Shown: positions 45,180 to 53,087 of the stretch, piece after piece
Layout: each line of letters begins with the position of its first letter
How positions within the stretch are numbered: the stretch's first letter is position 1
Assembly (NCBI GenBank): GCA_947493005.1
Contig: CANLOY010000003.1
Location: forward strand, 732,319 to 796,318
DNA length: 64,000 bases
Source: an uncultured Roseivirga sp.
Lineage (GTDB): Bacteria; Bacteroidota; Bacteroidia; Cytophagales; Cyclobacteriaceae
Direction: 5' to 3'
Notes under the pieces: model-generated
What the model saw: only the letters and a program-made list of their open reading frames with translations
Database searches by the model: none
What the model was told of the DNA's origin: nothing
Made by a program: the position numbers and the translations under genes

Positions 45180-45490
45180 TACTTTTTAGGTTTAATCATT
45201 GCTTTAACATGCTCCCATGCATTCATAAACTTTAGCATTGTCATTTTCTCAGGATCACCGGAAAGGTTCTTTGAAGAAATCAACAAGCACATATCTTCAA
45301 ACTGCTTCATGTACTTTACCTCTGAACTTTTTGAGCCTGAAAAACTCTGAGGCTTCAATAATGAAAGCATGTCTAATTCCATTTTCTCTAATTGCTCGCT
45401 GTTGCCATTTTTTAAAGTCACATCCAACAGAAGCGCCTTGCAATATTGTTTGATAGATAGATAGTATTGTCTTGCTCTGGCATTATTCAC
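45179..45490 (-). CDS. Tail assembly chaperone, frameshift-dependent part (T-like)
   Basis: This frame encodes 103 aa from a GTG at 45490, but it is open upstream to the A10 run at 45525-45534. A -1 shift there adds 12 codons (NDNEVEQFFPGN) and fuses it to the preceding gene. Position directly before the tape measure gene matches gpG-gpGT pairs of lambda-like tails. Independent start at GTG is the alternative. Helical, charged product ending MIKPKK. Confidence 0.7.
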   Translation of the reverse strand: MNNARARQYYLSIKQYCKALLLDVTLKNGNSEQLEKMELDMLSLLKPQSFSGSKSSEVKYMKQFEDMCLLISSKNLSGDPEKMTMLKFMNAWEHVKAMIKPKK

Positions 45491-45510
45491 ATTACCAGGA
45501 AAGAACTGTT

Positions 45511-45924
45511 CTACCTCGTTATCATTTTTTTTTTAATAGACTGAAGAGTCCTTCTTAACAGTCCACTAGAGAGCCCCCACTGCCCAAACTGTTTACACAT
45601 TCGTTTCAGGGCTTCATCAGAGTAATCATATACCTTCTTACCATCAATAGACTTAACCCTTGCAGCAAAAGCCATGTGTTCATGGTTTATTCCTTCTTCT
45701 GTGCTTGATATACATATATCTAGGTTTTGAAGCTCGGTAAATGCTGATTGTTCGTCTTTGTTCTTAATATATCCAGCAAGCTTAACAATGTGTTCACGTA
45801 TTGCGGGTAATCCACTACCTACTTGCGCATCAATCAAAGCAAACTTATTAGACAACACATCGTTTGTAATAGGTGTTGAATCTATCCCTTCGTAAAGCTC
45901 TATATTGTGGCTTCCTATGCGCAT
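45511..45924 (-). CDS. Tail assembly chaperone (G-like)
   Basis: The 137-aa protein ends SIKKKMITR, with KKK encoded by the A10 run (45525-45534). Most ribosomes would stop at TAG 45511-45513. Those slipping -1 on the A-run make a fusion of about 248 aa with the next frame. It overlaps the 198-aa gene by 10 bp. I infer the role from position and the slippery site; sequence similarity to known G proteins is not evident. Confidence 0.7.
   Translation of the reverse strand: MRIGSHNIELYEGIDSTPITNDVLSNKFALIDAQVGSGLPAIREHIVKLAGYIKNKDEQSAFTELQNLDICISSTEEGINHEHMAFAARVKSIDGKKVYDYSDEALKRMCKQFGQWGLSSGLLRRTLQSIKKKMITR
45525..45534 (-). other. A10 slippery run, probable programmed -1 frameshift site
   Basis: Zero-frame codons are ATT AAA AAA AAA ATG. 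Moving back one base gives AAT GAT AAC GAG, which continues into the downstream chaperone frame. The -1 frame has a TAA immediately upstream of the run, so the extension begins exactly here. Confidence 0.7.
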
Positions 45925-46511
45925 TCCTCTCTAAATTTCATTTTGCCATTAAACCTTATCGCCGTATATGGATGCATCAAATACCCGTAATCCTTTTTTG
46001 TTAGGTTGTATTCCCTATAAATACCTTCCTTGCTTTCTGTGCTGCTTTCAATCGTAATCCTTCCCCCGGGTAGAACCATTGATTTAAGAAGCTTGAAAAC
46101 CTGCTCTTTGATCAGTTCTCTATTTCGGTACTCCGAAGGCTGTAGAATTGATTGCAGATTTAACCAAAACACTATACTGAAATCCCTTTCTAACTCATTG
46201 ACATTTGCCCTTCCAAAAGTCACCTGTTCTTCATCCTCCATGATAAAGAATGAGAAGTTGCCATACTTGTCGTTTGGAGAAAGTGACAAATACTCCTTAT
46301 CCCCCTCTCCAGAGTAAACAGCAGGAAACTTATGCCTGCTATTGTCCTTTTTATCGAAAATGGTTTCAGCCCTTCCGAAAGCATGACTTAGCCATGTAGT
46401 ATTTTCATCATGAGGTAGTTTTAACCCCGTCAGTAGCTTTGTATTAACCTGGTTTATCACCTTATCAGAAAGTGCAAGCGTGCTTGGTATTGGTATAGTT
46501 GGTACACTCAT
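45915..46511 (-). CDS. Phage connector/tail terminator-like protein
   Basis: The 198-aa protein has a mixed alpha/beta make-up with a Pro-rich start (SVPTIPIPSTLALSD) and a central strand region FSFFIMEDEEQVTFG. It overlaps its neighbours by 4 and 10 bp. Position between connector genes and tail chaperones suits a tail terminator; there is no direct motif. Confidence 0.5.
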   Translation of the reverse strand: MSVPTIPIPSTLALSDKVINQVNTKLLTGLKLPHDENTTWLSHAFGRAETIFDKKDNSRHKFPAVYSGEGDKEYLSLSPNDKYGNFSFFIMEDEEQVTFGRANVNELERDFSIVFWLNLQSILQPSEYRNRELIKEQVFKLLKSMVLPGGRITIESSTESKEGIYREYNLTKKDYGYLMHPYTAIRFNGKMKFREECA

Positions 46512-46957
46512 GATTCAACTGCTTTTCTTAATTCTTCAACTAACTTTGGTTGCACAAACTCTTCTTTCATTATCTCTAGATTATCATCTGTCAGCCCCAG
46601 TATTTCCTCTCCATACATTCCAACCAAGTAATCTTTCTTAAAGTCGGTGTTATCAATTTCAATTTCCTTTGGTCTTCTGTTGAGTTTTCCGGATTGAGCA
46701 AAGTTCCCTTCCTGTCTTAAATCAACATACCCCCTGTATTTCCTTTGTTGTTGCTTTCTTTTTAGATAAGCTGGAGAATATGGATTGTATGACTGAAGCT
46801 GTACATTATCACTGTTTACCCCGTCTTGGTCTAACTGGTCATGAAAGTTCATAGCAAAAACAATGTGCTTTTGCTCCTCTATGGCATCAAGCACAATTTC
46901 ATCAGTCCTTTTCTGGAACTGCTTTACTGCTTTTATCTTCTTTTCGAACAACTTCAC
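46508..46957 (-). CDS. Phage connector protein (gp10-like position)
   Basis: The 149-aa, basic and helical product includes NPYSPAYLKRKQQQRKYRGY and DLRQEGNFAQSGKL. Similar segments occur in Bacteroidota phage proteins encoded between capsid and tail genes. It shares one base or a few with both neighbours in a tight operon. A head-tail joining role is inferred from position. Confidence 0.5.
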   Translation of the reverse strand: MKLFEKKIKAVKQFQKRTDEIVLDAIEEQKHIVFAMNFHDQLDQDGVNSDNVQLQSYNPYSPAYLKRKQQQRKYRGYVDLRQEGNFAQSGKLNRRPKEIEIDNTDFKKDYLVGMYGEEILGLTDDNLEIMKEEFVQPKLVEELRKAVES

Positions 46958-48072
46958 TATATAGACCTATAGGTATTTCCTTTTGGTTGGCATGAAAGAC
47001 AGTGCTTGCTCAATCCCTCCGTGGTGATCTTTGCAGCCTTTAACGACCTTTCAAAATCGCTTCTTAAACCTGTCTTTCGGCCTTGTGTATCTCCATCAAT
47101 TTCATACTCAATTCGTTGAATATTGACACTACCCTGCCCTCTGTTTATTCTGGAATTAGGATTGTGGATCATCTCTCTCAGCAAATCAATACCTACCTGA
47201 TAGTAAATGATGTTCCTGAAGATGTTTCTTTGATCAACCATAAACTGTGTATAATCACATTTGACACTCAACTCAAAGTTCAAACCATGGCTCTTGGTTA
47301 GATCGTAGTCGTTCTTTTCTATATCCCACAGATTAGCGGTTTCATCAACAGTAAAAGGCGCAACGCTTAAAAACTGGCTCCAGTGACCAACTCCATAATA
47401 ATTACCTTGTGAAAGCACAGACCAATCAAGACTATTATTGATAGCTTCCCCCGGGGCTTCAGATTGCTTAAAGCTAACGTAGTATGATCCCCCAACATCA
47501 ACTGTAATGCTGTGATATGGCAATTCCCAATTAAGCGTAAACCATTGGACTTGGTTTGCGGTAGTGTAGGTAAGGGTTATTTGATTGACTGGCGTTGTTC
47601 TGCTTGAATGATACAAATACACCGTGTAATCTCCTGTTTGTGTAAAATGCAAAGAGATTCTATCTATCAGAGTTATCAACCCCTTGTCTTTACTTACATT
47701 AAATTCAAACCCCGCAAACTTACCTTCATTAGGTTCGGTGTCTGATAATTTTCCAGCACCATCATAGACCACATTGTTTTCTACCAACGACCTAGCGGAA
47801 TATTCTTCTTGCTTATCTTCTTGCCAAGTTGTTAGAGCCTTAATTATAGAGTCCCTTGTTTTATTTTTAAGCCATGCTGTAAAATCAAAACCTGAATGCT
47901 TTGGAGCAATACTATCAAGGTTTTCTATGGTTATCAATGGATGAACGCCTTGAAAATAAAGCTTACTCTCACTAGTGGTTAATTCAGTCAATTGAACGCC
48001 TGAAGAATCAATGTTTTGCCTCCATCCTACTACCGGAAGAACAGCATTTGCTACGGTCTCTATATTAAACAT
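46957..48072 (-). CDS. Phage structural protein with inserted beta-sandwich domain
   Basis: The start at 48072 gives MFNIETVANAVLPVVGWRQN. The longer frame starting at 48099 would begin inside the capsid gene's terminator hairpin and is rejected. Residues about 110-230 form a strand-rich stretch (ISLHFTQTGDYTVYLYHSSR; WFTLNWELPYHSITVDVG) like a carbohydrate-binding or Ig-type insert, flanked by helical parts. The C-terminus has CLSC. It is the first gene after the major capsid, so an adaptor role with surface decoration is possible. Confidence 0.5.
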   Translation of the reverse strand: MFNIETVANAVLPVVGWRQNIDSSGVQLTELTTSESKLYFQGVHPLITIENLDSIAPKHSGFDFTAWLKNKTRDSIIKALTTWQEDKQEEYSARSLVENNVVYDGAGKLSDTEPNEGKFAGFEFNVSKDKGLITLIDRISLHFTQTGDYTVYLYHSSRTTPVNQITLTYTTANQVQWFTLNWELPYHSITVDVGGSYYVSFKQSEAPGEAINNSLDWSVLSQGNYYGVGHWSQFLSVAPFTVDETANLWDIEKNDYDLTKSHGLNFELSVKCDYTQFMVDQRNIFRNIIYYQVGIDLLREMIHNPNSRINRGQGSVNIQRIEYEIDGDTQGRKTGLRSDFERSLKAAKITTEGLSKHCLSCQPKGNTYRSI

Positions 48073-48085
48073 GGCTATAAAAAAA

Positions 48086-48107
48086 GGGCAGGGCAACAAC
48101 CCTACCC
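48086..48107 (-). terminator. Terminator after the major capsid gene
   Basis: On the minus strand GGGTAGGG pairs with CCCTGCCC (one U-G pair), followed by T7. This lets capsid mRNA be made in excess over downstream genes. Confidence 0.85.
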
Positions 48108-48134
48108 TTTAACGTTTATGGATGAAAATCAATA

Positions 48135-49190
48135 TTAAGAATCTGCTACATCGTACTTGATGAATGGACTAGCGTTTGTCGCTTGATCGCTATTATAAGC
48201 AGTCAAGACAGCAGTTCTAGACCAGAACACCCAAGTTTCACGAACATCTAAAGGAACATTAGACTTGTTAGTGACATTATCAGCACCAGCAATATTTCCG
48301 TCAGAGTGATAAACAACACCCAACTGTGCTCCAGATATAGGAAGAGTAGTCATTCCAAATTCTTTTCCTGAAGTAGTCACATGCCCTTGCCTATGAAGGT
48401 CACCTACCTGGTGAAGCATTGCGGTATTACCATCAATCATTGCGTAACCAGTACCAAATTTAGCGGCAGCGTTTGCAATAGACTGATCCCTTCTCATATT
48501 GAACATGCTTCCGTTAACTTCATAATTGAAGCTGTTGTATTTACCTTCCACTTTTAGGTAATCGTGTAACAATGCCACACCACCATTACCTACGATTGTG
48601 GCAGGCTGGTAGTACCTGTTAGACTTCACCATCTGGGATAGGTCAGCAAGGTAAATCTTCTCTTTTGCTTTAGCGAAATTAACCACGTTACTCGCAAATG
48701 TGTTACCATAAGAATCAGCTAGAACCTGAGTTTTTGCCGAATCAACAGCGGCCAAAGCCATACTATTATAAGCGTCAGCAAGAGCCAAATCCCAAGCATG
48801 AAGCTCTCTTCTCAAGTGGTGTTGGTAATTAATCCTGTTGTTTACAAACTCACCCTTGTTCATCACAATTGCAAACGTGTGATCAACCCAAGTAACCCCT
48901 ACTTTAGCTGATGTTCTTTCCTGGAATCCAGGGGTGAACGTAGTTGGCTTTGAAGCTGTCAATGTATAGTTTCCAGAATCATAAGCCATTACAGGAACCT
49001 CAACAGTTCTACCTACAGGAGCCTTCTCAAAAGCTTCTTTTTCTGAGTTCGTCAAAATCCCTGTTGACGAATTTGTGTCACTACGGAATTGATCAAGCAT
49101 ACCGTGCTCCGGTCTCCTGATTTCGTTTTTGTCTAATTGCTCGTTATACTCTGTGAGTACAGGGGGCAATACGGTTAGTATTTTACTCAT
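48135..49190 (-). CDS. Major capsid protein
   Basis: The 351-aa protein starts MSKILTVLPPVLTEYNEQLD. Its pattern includes an N-terminal arm, PVMAYDSGNYTLTASKPTTF, WVDHTFAIVMNKGEF and a P-domain-like helix. With the scaffold gene upstream and the connectors downstream, it is the best capsid candidate. It has its own terminator. No clear cleavage site for a prohead protease, and no protease gene, is visible, so the scaffold may leave uncut. Confidence 0.85.
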   Translation of the reverse strand: MSKILTVLPPVLTEYNEQLDKNEIRRPEHGMLDQFRSDTNSSTGILTNSEKEAFEKAPVGRTVEVPVMAYDSGNYTLTASKPTTFTPGFQERTSAKVGVTWVDHTFAIVMNKGEFVNNRINYQHHLRRELHAWDLALADAYNSMALAAVDSAKTQVLADSYGNTFASNVVNFAKAKEKIYLADLSQMVKSNRYYQPATIVGNGGVALLHDYLKVEGKYNSFNYEVNGSMFNMRRDQSIANAAAKFGTGYAMIDGNTAMLHQVGDLHRQGHVTTSGKEFGMTTLPISGAQLGVVYHSDGNIAGADNVTNKSNVPLDVRETWVFWSRTAVLTAYNSDQATNASPFIKYDVADS

Positions 49191-49254
49191 TTTACTACTT
49201 TGTTATATGTTAAAAATTGCCCCGTATTACCCTTCAAGGAGCTTTTATTCAATT

Positions 49255-50133
49255 CTAAAACGCTTCTTCTAACGCTTGTACTTCGTCCGAATTCAATGCT
49301 TCAGACATTTGCTTGTTAAACTCTGGGGAGCCTTGTTCAACTCCGTTTTTCATTAGAGACTTACTAATAATACTTGCAGCTTCGCCCTTTGTTCTTGCTG
49401 TTGAGATGTCGTAATTATTCTCACTACCACCGCCAGCACCTGAACCACCGCCAGCACCTGCGCCAGATCCGCTTCTATCAACCTTGATGTGATCTTTGAA
49501 TAAATCCTCAATCACTTCTTTAGCAGGAAGAGTCCTTAAGTCCTGGGTGAAGTTCATTGTATCATTGTCGAAAGAAACATCATAAGTCTCTTTCACCTTA
49601 TCTTTGATGCTTTTGACGATATAGCTCCTATAACCTTCGTCCTCGTGCTTCAATTCAGGAATATACTTGTCGAACCTACTATCAAAAAGTATATTTTCAT
49701 TTTCTTCTTGAGCCTTCTGGAGCTTACTTTTGTAGTCCTCTTCAATCTCAGAGACCTTTTCAGTCCAAGTCTTTTTCTCTAATAAAAGGTCGTCTCTTTC
49801 TTTTTGAATCTCAGATTGAACTGGCTTTTTGTTAGCTTCTTCAAGCTTAATCTTCAAAGAGGAATTCTCCTCATTGACTAGCCTTAATGACTCTTCGGTA
49901 GAAAGTTTGAAAGCTCTTTTCATATACTCAGTGGCTTTCTCCTTTCCTTCTCTGTCAATCCCTGTTACTTCTTTGGTCAACTTCTCTACATTGCCATAAA
50001 CCTCACGGTTCACGCTGTCTATCTTCTTCCCCCCTATATGGTTAAGAACTTCTAAAACTTCAGACGGAAGGTCGTCTACTAATTTCAACTGCTCTTCCGT
50101 TAACCCTTCTCTAAACTTTTGTTCTTTAAACAT
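49255..50133 (-). CDS. Capsid scaffold protein
   Basis: The 292-aa protein is highly charged and coiled (residues about 75-150: ENSSLKIKLEEANKKPVQSE...). A glycine/alanine linker (GSGAGAGGGSGAGGGS) follows near residue 220, then a helical C-terminus EALNSDEVQALEEAF that likely binds capsid. This layout and position directly before the capsid gene identify a scaffold. Confidence 0.82.
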   Translation of the reverse strand: MFKEQKFREGLTEEQLKLVDDLPSEVLEVLNHIGGKKIDSVNREVYGNVEKLTKEVTGIDREGKEKATEYMKRAFKLSTEESLRLVNEENSSLKIKLEEANKKPVQSEIQKERDDLLLEKKTWTEKVSEIEEDYKSKLQKAQEENENILFDSRFDKYIPELKHEDEGYRSYIVKSIKDKVKETYDVSFDNDTMNFTQDLRTLPAKEVIEDLFKDHIKVDRSGSGAGAGGGSGAGGGSENNYDISTARTKGEAASIISKSLMKNGVEQGSPEFNKQMSEALNSDEVQALEEAF

Positions 50134-50143
50134 TTTTCAATCT

Positions 50144-50458
50144 TTATTCTCCGTACAATTCTTTCAACTTCGCATTTACTTCATCCTGGGCTTTCTTTCC
50201 TGATGGGTGCGAAAGACACTTAACTCTCTTCTTGATTGCTTCGTAATCCAAATACCTCTGAGTCTCAATTGGTAGAATAGTTACTTTTTGGGGTTTCTTG
50301 GCTCCTTTTATTGGTTTGCCAGTTTTACCGTCAAATTGATCCTCTTCAATCTCTTCAAAAACAACATAAACCTTGTCGGTCTTTGGTGCTTTGGCTTTAG
50401 GAGCTTCACTAACCACAACCTCTTCAGGATTGCTTGTTTCATTCTTTTCCATTTTCAT
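50144..50458 (-). CDS. Phage hypothetical protein between portal and scaffold
   Basis: The 104-aa protein begins with a Pro/Ala/Lys-rich low-complexity segment (EEVVVSEAPKAKAPKTDKV) and ends with a small helical domain containing KKRVKCLSHPSGKKAQDE. It overlaps the portal gene end by 20 bp and precedes the scaffold by 10 bp. Function unknown. Confidence 0.55.
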   Translation of the reverse strand: MKMEKNETSNPEEVVVSEAPKAKAPKTDKVYVVFEEIEEDQFDGKTGKPIKGAKKPQKVTILPIETQRYLDYEAIKKRVKCLSHPSGKKAQDEVNAKLKELYGE

Positions 50459-52139
50459 CTATTTTTATGTATTCAAATAATTGTTTCAATACCACATCAG
50501 CTCTTTTTCTGGCCGACACTCCCTCATTGAAGGACATTACATCAAAAAACTCCCTTTCAAACCTTGAAATCAGGTTGCTAAAGTTTTGCTTCAGTCTAAC
50601 ATCATTAGAATCAAGCAGTCCCTCATTTTCCTTATTGTATTTTAAAACCTCTTCGATTGTTTGATGCCTGAATGGCTCGATAGACTTAAGGAATTTCACC
50701 CTTTCCTTCTTGCCCTCATTGTTAGAGTGCATTGTCTCAATAATAGTATCATCTATCAAGTCAAGCTCAACAGCACTAGCACCGCTTTTCTTAGCATTCT
50801 CGTATAACTCAAAGAGTTCGTCTAATGTGTAGATCATAAACTCTTTTCCGAAGTTTACAGAAGCACTTAAGAAAGAATCTCCATATATAGCCTTTGCCAT
50901 TGTAGAGGTTGCCCACTGGTAAGCCTTTTCAAAATTCCCTTTAACCCACAGCAATATATTTACCTGTGTTTCGAATGAACTTAGTATCTGCTTTACATTC
51001 TTTGCCTGGTCGTTTTTCTGCTCAACCTTTCCAGTAACATGATAAGCGACCTGGTCTTTTATCTCGGAAATAGTCTCTTTGTAATATTCAGCCCCCTTTA
51101 TCTCTGGAGATGTGAACTTAACTGAGTTGGTAAGGTCAAACTTACTGTCACCGCCCATTGCAACACCTATCACAGTGCCAGCACCAGTTAAACTACTATT
51201 ACCACAGTTTGGACATTCAATAATATCTCCTTCTGCATCAAGTAAGGCTGAGCTTTCTAAAGATTCATCACCCTTACTCCATAAATAGCCGTCTTTACAA
51301 ACCCTTGTCGCATCTGCGTAGTTACAAGGAACATCTGGAACCGAAGCAATAGGAAAAGGAACATACAAGTCAAGTATGTCTTTAGAGTGTAGCCTAAACA
51401 GGAGTCTATCAAGATTCCCTAACTCCTTACTTAATGAGTGTTCTTTTGTTAATCCCTCAAGGGTTGAGCTCCAGAACCAATTTGCAGGACAATACCCGTA
51501 ATCGTGTGTAGACTCAACTGACGAATCAATTTTCAATTTACCGTCTTCTACCGGAATAGATAGATATTTTTCATCATCATATACTAAAACCCTATCCCCT
51601 TCATTAAAAGCAACTAGGTCAATCTTTTCTGAGCTGGCCTTAATAGCTTTCACGTCGTTTATAGATTTGAAAACCAAATATGGCTTTGGTGGGACTGTCG
51701 CTTCTTCTGGCATATCAACAACCATAATACTATTGATCATGTATCGATAAGCCTTGAATGCTTCCTCTTGGAAAACCTTGTTAAACTTTAAGTTATCCAA
51801 ATACTCAGTAAACCCCTTTTTATGAGATTCGCTGTTAAACAAGAAGTCAATGAACCTGTCACGGCTTCTAAAAACCGCTAAATGCTCCCCAATCAATGAG
51901 GAAGTAAAATCAACAGATTGCAAAGGGTACGTTATCCCTTTTACTAATCGCTGATACTTATCTTTTGTGAGTTGTCTCTTAACGTAGTTCAAATAATAAG
52001 CAAACGCCTTCCCTTCCGCTTTTTGTGCTGGCTTGGAATGCATTCTGATTCTTTGCTCTTGAAGCTTTGCAGGCGTTAAATCATTAACCCCTTCACCGCT
52101 TTCAATAAAATCCTTTATCTCTGTTATAGAGTAACCCAC
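50439..52139 (-). CDS. Portal protein with a Cys4 insertion
   Basis: The 566-aa product lies between terminase and scaffold/capsid genes and is mostly helical with a long C-terminal coiled part, as for portals. Sequence includes YDDEKYLSIPVEDGKL (wing-like) and VKQILSSFETQVNILLWVKG. Unusually, residues C272, C281, C309 and C312 (the last two as ECPNCGNSS) form a possible zinc-binding insert. Assignment rests on size, order and pattern and not on a single hallmark motif. Confidence 0.75.
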   Translation of the reverse strand: MGYSITEIKDFIESGEGVNDLTPAKLQEQRIRMHSKPAQKAEGKAFAYYLNYVKRQLTKDKYQRLVKGITYPLQSVDFTSSLIGEHLAVFRSRDRFIDFLFNSESHKKGFTEYLDNLKFNKVFQEEAFKAYRYMINSIMVVDMPEEATVPPKPYLVFKSINDVKAIKASSEKIDLVAFNEGDRVLVYDDEKYLSIPVEDGKLKIDSSVESTHDYGYCPANWFWSSTLEGLTKEHSLSKELGNLDRLLFRLHSKDILDLYVPFPIASVPDVPCNYADATRVCKDGYLWSKGDESLESSALLDAEGDIIECPNCGNSSLTGAGTVIGVAMGGDSKFDLTNSVKFTSPEIKGAEYYKETISEIKDQVAYHVTGKVEQKNDQAKNVKQILSSFETQVNILLWVKGNFEKAYQWATSTMAKAIYGDSFLSASVNFGKEFMIYTLDELFELYENAKKSGASAVELDLIDDTIIETMHSNNEGKKERVKFLKSIEPFRHQTIEEVLKYNKENEGLLDSNDVRLKQNFSNLISRFEREFFDVMSFNEGVSARKRADVVLKQLFEYIKIDENGKE

Positions 52140-52142
52140 TTC

Positions 52143-52322
52143 TTAGCTATCCCCGTCCTGTTTTTTACCTTGTTTTTTCAGTAGTCTTTCACCTTTCAAC
52201 TTATAATCTGAGTCTTCAGGTAAATACCACCCGCCATTGTTTGGCATAGCCAAGAGCCTCTGAGCATCATCATACTCAAAAGCTCTTTCTATATTATCTC
52301 CAGTCCTTTTAAGTAAAACCAT
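52143..52322 (-). CDS. 59-residue phage head protein
   Basis: The frame starts MVLLKRTGDNIERAFEYDDA and ends KKQDGDS. It fills the gap between the 238-codon tail gene and the portal exactly, with 2-3 bp on each side. The compact fit and codon pattern make it a real gene. A GGWYLPEDSDY segment is its most distinctive part. Function unknown. Confidence 0.65.
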   Translation of the reverse strand: MVLLKRTGDNIERAFEYDDAQRLLAMPNNGGWYLPEDSDYKLKGERLLKKQGKKQDGDS

Positions 52323-52324
52323 TA

Positions 52325-52981
52325 CTAGGCGCTTTTAAGGTCTTCTAATGCATTGAAGTCTGTAGGAGTAGAAACCACAAAGTTATCGTCCCAACGTGGA
52401 GCGAAACTAAACTTGATAGCGCATGAATCTGGCTCCTCAAAGTTTCCAAACTTCTTATCTCCAGTAAACAATGATCTTACCGGAATGGGTCTAATTTCAT
52501 AAGTAGCAGCGTTTGATGCCTCTCCATTACTCACTCCTCCAATCTTTCCGAACTCGTCAATCAGATACACGCCTACAGCAGTACCATTTAGTTCTTTCAA
52601 AGCCTTTCTAGTAGCGGCGCTTGTTTTGTGCATCATGGCACTAAAACTTGAAGGGTTTGAACCTAGAATATACTCTACACCATCTCTTGTTTGATTTCCA
52701 CCCCCAAAAGTCCTTGCCTCTCCGGCTTCGAATTCTGGATTCTCAATAAATGGAGATACTACCGGCTTCGTTAGATCAGAGGCAGCAAACAAAGCTGTCC
52801 AATCCGCTAACAACGTTGGGGTTGTTGGAGAACCAGCATTTGGAAGAAAGGCATTGAATGAACCATCTGCCTTTTTTACTGGTTGAATGATAAGCTTTTG
52901 AATTTGACCTAAATCATCACCACACCCAGCTACTGGAATGTCTGTCAATTCAGTTGACAAGGGGTTACATATAATTCCCAT
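52325..52981 (-). CDS. Probable major tail (tube) protein
   Basis: The start at 52981 (MGIICNPLSTELTDIPVAGC) is favoured over 53041, which would add 20 basic residues and begin within the promoter region. The 218-aa protein is beta-rich, with GIICNPLS..GCGDDLGQIQK and KFGNFEEPDSCAIKFSFAP. Beginning blocks of this type are known in Bacteroidota phage tail tube proteins. Its place upstream of the portal, with its own strong promoter, is unusual. A different structural role is possible. Confidence 0.55.
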   Translation of the reverse strand: MGIICNPLSTELTDIPVAGCGDDLGQIQKLIIQPVKKADGSFNAFLPNAGSPTTPTLLADWTALFAASDLTKPVVSPFIENPEFEAGEARTFGGGNQTRDGVEYILGSNPSSFSAMMHKTSAATRKALKELNGTAVGVYLIDEFGKIGGVSNGEASNAATYEIRPIPVRSLFTGDKKFGNFEEPDSCAIKFSFAPRWDDNFVVSTPTDFNALEDLKSA

Positions 52982-53040
52982 TTTTTCAATTTTAGATTTT
53001 AAATATTTTGAAATGAGATTATTGACTTTACCCTTCAACA

Positions 53041-53085
53041 ATAATCGCTTAGGCGAATATACGAATTAATTAATTAACAGTCAAA
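53041..53085 (-). promoter_or_regulatory. Phage promoter/operator motif, site e
   Basis: In gene direction: TTTG (53082-53085), 20 bp, TATATTCG, then CCTAAGCGATTAT (motif 53041-53062). It is the clearest -33/-7 pair among the sites and would drive the tail tube gene and everything downstream. Confidence 0.72.
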
Positions 53086-53087
53086 GA

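Noticed and set aside
53042..53087. Possible small gene between terminase and tail-tube gene
   Set aside because: Only promoter elements (TTTG, TATATTCG and operator half) are present.
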